Shown here piece by piece: positions 60,610 through 64,000 of a stretch of 64,000 bases of DNA. The position numbers were made by a program, and so were the translations under genes. The notes beneath the pieces are model-generated. The model saw only the letters and a list, made by a program, of their open reading frames with translations. It did no database searches and had not been told where the DNA came from. How positions within the stretch are numbered: the first letter of the stretch is position 1; each line of letters opens with the position of its first letter. The stretch is from an uncultured Faecalibacterium sp. (GTDB lineage Bacteria > Bacillota > Clostridia > Oscillospirales > Ruminococcaceae): NCBI GenBank assembly GCA_900539945.1, contig UQDV01000002.1, positions 1 to 64,000 of the forward strand. Direction: 5' to 3'.

Positions 60610-60835
60610 AATACGTCATCTGAGAAGGTTGCCGCCAGATTGTCCGGGTCTTGTGGAGCGAGAGCCGAACGGAAACCGTGAAAGCAGTCCCAGTAGATGT
60701 TGCCTTTAGCTCGTTCCGGGTCAATGTGCTCGCTGTTGGAAAGGTTGAAACTGCGGTCATTGTGCTTGGGGTTATAGGTGCCGTGGGTTCCGGCTCGTCC
60801 GTTGTGTCGCGTTAATTTCAGATAGACATCCCTCT
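60610..60835 (-). pseudogene. Fragment of a mobilization/relaxase-like gene (copy A)
   Basis: In the minus frame starting near 60835, DVYLKLTRHNGRAGTHGTYN and PKHNDRSFNLSNSEHIDPER lead to WDCFHGFRSA, a sequence typical of the N terminus of mobilization proteins of Clostridial elements. No ATG, GTG or TTG starts it, and homology ends near 60615 without the catalytic His region. It is about nine-tenths identical in DNA to 63421-63586. Confidence 0.65.
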
Positions 60836-60915
60836 TTTCCTGTATTTTTTGTGTACGGCCACTCGTGCGATCAAATCACAGAAGTGATACAATTCTTCTA
60901 AGCAACGGGTCTCGC

Positions 60916-60938
60916 ATTTCAAGACCGTGTCTTGAAAT
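60916..60938. repeat. Perfect 23-bp inverted repeat at a junction
   Basis: ATTTCAAGAC-CGT-GTCTTGAAAT lies exactly where the mobilization fragment region ends and the truncated exporter gene begins. Confidence 0.75.
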
Positions 60939-61229
60939 CTTCTCTCGGTTCTGGCCAACCTGCTGGCCGGGTTTTGCGCGGCCCTCTACGCCGAGGTGCT
61001 TGCCCGTTGCCGCAACGCCCCCTCTACCCCGTTTTTCATCACCGCGGCCATCCCCCTCATCCCCGGCAGCACCCTGTATTACTGCATGAACGCCGTCGTC
61101 TCCAACGACCTGCCCGCCGCCGAGCATTTTGGGGAGCAGACCTTTCTGGCGGCGCTGGGCATTGCGGGCGGCATGGCCATCGCATGGTGTCTGGCCGATT
61201 TAAGCCGGAAGCTCCGGGGGCGGCTGTAA
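60936..61229 (+). pseudogene. Threonine/serine exporter small subunit, N-terminally truncated
   Basis: The frame NLLSVLANLLAGFCAALYAE to LSRKLRGRL matches the C-terminal two thirds of DUF3815/ThrE_2 exporters (AIPLIPGSTLYYCMNAVVSN). The frame is closed by a stop at 60933, and the first helices are missing. An internal start near 60996 could give 77 residues, but no ribosome binding site supports it. Confidence 0.7.
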
Positions 61230-61257
61230 AGCGCGTGCTGCGCCGCGCCCCGGCTGC

Positions 61258-61286
61258 TTGACAAGCTGATTTTTTCTGGATACAAT
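61258..61286 (+). promoter_or_regulatory. Promoter of the AI-2E-family transporter gene
   Basis: TTGACA (61258-61263), a 17-base spacer and TACAAT (61281-61286). Confidence 0.8.
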
Positions 61287-61330
61287 ACAAAGAAAAAACC
61301 TCGGAGACGCTCCGGGAAAGGAACATTTGG

Positions 61331-62452
61331 ATGAGATCGAACACGAAACAGGCCCTGCTGGTGACGGTGGTGGGCGTGACGCTTTTTGTGGCGCTGCTGC
61401 GGCTTTCGGACGTTTTGGCCTTTGCCGCGCAGCTGGTGGATCTGGTGCTGCCCATTTTGGCGGGCGGCATTCTGGCGTTGTTCCTCAGCGTGCCCATGGC
61501 CGGGCTGGAAAAGCGGCTGGGGCGGCTGTTTGCCAAAGCGAGAAAGCAGCCCTCGGGCAAGGCGCTCCACCTGCTGAGCTTTCTGCTCACCCTGCTGGGG
61601 GTGGTGCTGGTGCTGGTGCTGGCCCTGACGCTGCTGATCCCGGAGCTGGTGCAGTCCTTCCACAGCCTGTATCTGCAAATTGAAGCCAACATCCCCCGCT
61701 GGACGGCCTACCTCCACGCCCAGGACCCCGACATGGGCTGGCTGATGAGCCGGTTGGAGGGCATCGACTGGGAGCAGCTGCTGCACAAGGTGACCTCCGG
61801 CCTCGACACGGTGCTGGTGAACGCGGCGGGGGCCGTTTCCGCCACGGTGAATCTTGTGGTGACGGCCTCCTTTGCGCTGATCATCTCCGTCTACCTCTCG
61901 CTGGGGGCACAGAGCCTGGGCCACCAGGCCCGCACCCTGGTGCGCGCCTACCTCAAGCCCGGCCACGCCGCCTGGGTGCTGAAGTTCTGCCGCCTGTTCC
62001 GCCAGTCCTTCGCCAACTTCCTCACGGGCCAGTGCAGCGAGGCGGTGATCCTCGGCATGCTTATGAGCCTCGCATTCTCCCTCTTCCGCATTCCCTACGG
62101 CAGCCTGGTGGGGATGCTCACCGCCATCTGCGCCATCATCCCCTATGTGGGGGCGCTGCTCTCCTGCGTCATCAGCGTGTTTCTGGTGCTGCTGGTGGAC
62201 CCCCTGCTGGCGGTGCGCGCTTTGCTGGTCTACCTTGCGGTGCAGTTCATCGAGAACCAGTTCATCTACCCCCGGGTGGTGGGCAAATCGGTGGGGCTTT
62301 CGCCCCTGTACACCCTTGTGGCAGCCATGATCGGCGGCAAGCTCTTCGGCATCCTCGGCATCCTCTTCTTCATCCCGCTGACGGCGGTGGTGCTGGAGCT
62401 GGTGAAGGAAGACGCCTGCCGCCGCCTGCGCACCAAAGAGACGCTGCAATAA
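61331..62452 (+). CDS. AI-2E family transporter (PF01594 permease)
   Basis: A 373-residue membrane protein with eight predicted helices. Family signs: ILAGGILALFLSVPMAGLEK in the N-terminal pair, a periplasmic coil (IEANIPRWTAYLHAQDP), and the conserved C-terminal IPYVGALLSC, QFIENQFIYPRVVGKSVGLS and GGKLFGILGILFFIPLTAVV. Members export autoinducer-2 or act as Na+/H+ antiporters; the role here is open. Codons are more GC-rich than in the adjacent mobile-element pieces. It has its own promoter and a terminator at 62474-62506. Confidence 0.9.
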   Translation: MRSNTKQALLVTVVGVTLFVALLRLSDVLAFAAQLVDLVLPILAGGILALFLSVPMAGLEKRLGRLFAKARKQPSGKALHLLSFLLTLLGVVLVLVLALTLLIPELVQSFHSLYLQIEANIPRWTAYLHAQDPDMGWLMSRLEGIDWEQLLHKVTSGLDTVLVNAAGAVSATVNLVVTASFALIISVYLSLGAQSLGHQARTLVRAYLKPGHAAWVLKFCRLFRQSFANFLTGQCSEAVILGMLMSLAFSLFRIPYGSLVGMLTAICAIIPYVGALLSCVISVFLVLLVDPLLAVRALLVYLAVQFIENQFIYPRVVGKSVGLSPLYTLVAAMIGGKLFGILGILFFIPLTAVVLELVKEDACRRLRTKETLQ

Positions 62453-62473
62453 ATAAATAAATAAACAAACAGC

Positions 62474-62506
62474 GGCCCCGCAGACCTTTTTCAAAGTCTG
62501 CGGGGC
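62474..62506 (+). terminator. Terminator of the AI-2E-family transporter gene
   Basis: GCCCCGCAGAC pairs with GTCTGCGGGGC; the T-run after it is weak. Confidence 0.7.
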
Positions 62507-62537
62507 CTTGTGCTGTGGGGCTATTTTACCTGCACGG

Positions 62538-63596
62538 TCATGGTTCGGTCACTGCCCGGTAGCCGCGGATGACGCGCCACTTGGCAACGCCCTTGTCCGG
62601 CTTAAAGCTGCCGTCGGCGCGGGCTTTCAGGTAGCCCTGCTCGATGGCCCACTGGGCGGCTTGGGCCAGCTCCGGGTCGGCTACTTCCGCAAAGGCGGGC
62701 AGAGTGGCCGGGGCCGGGCGGCCTGCGGTGTTCCAGAGGAACATTGCCAGCTCGGCGCGGGTATGGGACACGGCCACCCCTGCAGGCAGGAGCTGGTCAA
62801 GGATGAGCTCCGTGCCCACCTGATAGGCCACGACGCCCGCCACGTCCACGACTGCGACGCCCACCAGAAGGGTGCCGAAGCCGTCTCCGCCGTCTGGGCT
62901 GCCCTCGCCGCTCTCGGCGGTGCGCCAATGGCCATAGAAGGTCACGTCCCGGTCGAGGTTGCCCACATGGTCCGCGCCCGGGCCCATGTAGTAGGGGCTA
63001 TCCTCCAAGCGGGTGCCGTCTTCGAGGAACCAGCCCTCAAAGAGGCGGGCTTCCTCCTCGCTGCCGATGATCGCACCGGGGATCTGCATCGACGGCTCCG
63101 CTTTGTCCCCCGGGCGGACGACCCAGTAGGCCGTATAGTCTGTGGGGGCCTGCTCCGGCCGGGCGATCTTCGCCTTCTTGCTCTCGTTTACTTTGCCTTC
63201 CACCAGAGCGAGGCCGTCCAACGTTCCGAACTGGTAGATGGTTTCTTCCGGGCAGGTTTTCTTTCCGGCAAGCAAGTCCTCTATGGTTCGGTTGCGCTCG
63301 GTGTGGCGAATCTTCGCATTGCGGGCGTTCTGGTTCTCCACAAAGTGAGCGTAATGGATTTCATAGAACATCTTCTCCACATCGCTGAATGCGGCAGTCT
63401 GTTTATCCTTGTCGGATGCAGAACGGATGCCATGATAGCAGTCCCAGTAGATGTTACCTTTAGCTCGTTCCGGGTCAATGTGCTCGCTGTTGGAAAGGTT
63501 GAAACTGCGGTCATTGTGCTTGGGGTTGTAAGTGCCGTGTGCTCCGGCTCGTCCGTTGTGTCGTGTCAGTTTCAGATAGACATTCCTCCGTTTCAA
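62538..63596 (-). pseudogene. Chimeric ORF: mobilization N terminus joined to a surface-protein C terminus (copy B)
   Basis: An open frame of 352 codons with two unrelated parts. Residues 1 to about 125 are mobilization-protein-like (VYLKLTRHNGRAGAHGTYNP ... RHTERNRTIEDL and CPEETIYQFGTLD). The rest resembles a cell-surface protein: a Flg_new/InlB-like repeat (TDYTAYWVVRPGDK ... DRDVTFYGHW) and an SLH-type domain (HTRAELAMFLWNTAGRPAPA, then WAIEQGYLKARADGSFKPDK). The junction falls near 63220. The start would be TTG 63596 with no ribosome binding site, and the relaxase catalytic region is absent. It is most likely a recombination product, not a working gene. Confidence 0.65.
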
Positions 63597-63862
63597 CAGC
63601 TTGGCGTGGAAAAACGCAGCAGCGGAGCTGCTGGATCTGCCGCCGTTTTGCGCCAGATAATACCCAGTAGGATATAACGCACAGCATCATATCACTGGGC
63701 AAGGCGTTCCCCCTTGACTCCCTTCAAAGGGCTGCGGTCTCGCCTGTCGGCTCGGTCGGTGCTTCAAAATGCCTGCGGCCTTTTGAGGTCGCCACTGGCG
63801 ACCCGCACCTCTGCACTCTTGCTCCGGGCAAGCTGTCCAGAAAAACAGCTCGTCCGGCTTTT

Positions 63863-63988
63863 TCAGTGGGCCATTTTGACCCACTGATTCTGTTACGGTC
63901 AGAATCAGGTTGTCATCTTGGCAACCTGATTTTCAACGACCTTGAGGCGTTACAGGTAGAATCAAGTGCTCATTTTGATCACCTGATT
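63863..63988. repeat. Three diverged hairpins with a shared nine-base loop core
   Basis: Stems at 63863-63887, 63903-63931 and 63960-63988 each close around yCATyTTGr (CCATTTTGA, TCATCTTGG, TCATTTTGA). Arms are TCAGTGGG, AATCAGGTTG and AATCAAGTG with their complements (one mismatch in the third). They lie upstream of the mobilization gene start on the minus strand, where a transfer origin would be expected. The sequence 63597-63860 shows no convincing gene. Confidence 0.65.
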
Positions 63989-64000
63989 TTTACGGAGCGG

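Noticed and set aside
63687..63884. 65-codon minus-strand frame upstream of the mobilization gene
   Set aside because: There is no ribosome binding site or family; it overlaps the hairpin series and looks like non-coding transfer-region sequence.

Overview
The window looks like a chromosomal segment of a GC-rich Firmicute of the Oscillospiraceae/Ruminococcaceae, most like Faecalibacterium or a close relative. This is inference from gene content: large Firmicute-type SRP RNA upstream of dnaX, DUF951/DUF4364/DUF4250 proteins, a non-discriminating archaeal-type AspRS, C+ type L28, spoIVA and gerW/ytfJ remnants of a sporulation programme, oleate hydratase and pta. Strong AAGGAGG-type ribosome binding sites are used throughout, and several genes (a ZIP transporter, spoIVA, a transglycosylase) appear to start at TTG. 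Two tRNAs, tmRNA, SRP RNA and one unassigned structured RNA candidate are present.

Layout. 0-5.7 kb: end of a ZIP metal transporter, a frameshifted small gene, a Ser/Ala-rich lipoprotein, a LOG-family hydrolase, tRNA-Leu, a polysaccharide deacetylase, a membrane-anchored MerR regulator and an M18 aminopeptidase. 5.7-15.6 kb: mostly minus-strand housekeeping genes (transglycosylase, coaE, tsaC/sua5, prfA, DUF951, spoIVA, a PHP phosphatase, aspS, a sugar transferase), interrupted by a plus-strand S1-domain protein and DUF4364 pair. 15.8-22.4 kb: a GH31 glycosidase with a palindrome in its promoter spacer, a MATE exporter, a GNAT enzyme, and a GntR-pyrB-pyrI unit. 22.5-28.5 kb: a large secreted repeat protein whose correctly spaced start is out of frame across a nine-base homopolymer, a LytTR/GHKL two-component system, and an NSS symporter. 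28.8-33.0 kb: rluB-type pseudouridine synthase, a structured RNA candidate, and the M50 protease-scpA-scpB-DUF2953-ytfJ operon.

33.2-41.1 kb: rpmB, DUF4250, an esterase-like protein lacking the usual serine, a csoR-copA copper operon in which a full copper chaperone is fused in frame to the end of CopA behind its own ribosome binding site, an ABC exporter, and smpB-ssrA. 41.4-45.7 kb: recR-ybaB-dnaX behind the SRP RNA, and pta. 45.9-59.0 kb: uracil-DNA glycosylase, a palindromic interspersed repeat, a P-loop ATPase paired with a nuclease-XPD-like helicase, tRNA-Gln, a Tat-exported 5'-nucleotidase, oleate hydratase, RNase R, SecG and a penicillin-binding protein.

59.2-64 kb is a scrambled mobile-element region: a Tn916-type integrase next to 12-bp direct repeats, two copies of the 5' part of a mobilization gene about 2.75 kb apart, a beheaded threonine/serine exporter gene, an AI-2E-family transporter, a chimeric ORF joining the mobilization N terminus to a surface-protein C terminus, and a series of three similar hairpins that could belong to a transfer origin.

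The best candidates for undescribed biology are (i) possible on/off switching of the secreted protein at the G9 tract, (ii) the CopA-CopZ fusion with internal initiation, and (iii) the mosaic element at the right edge. I see no CRISPR array and no classical defence island.
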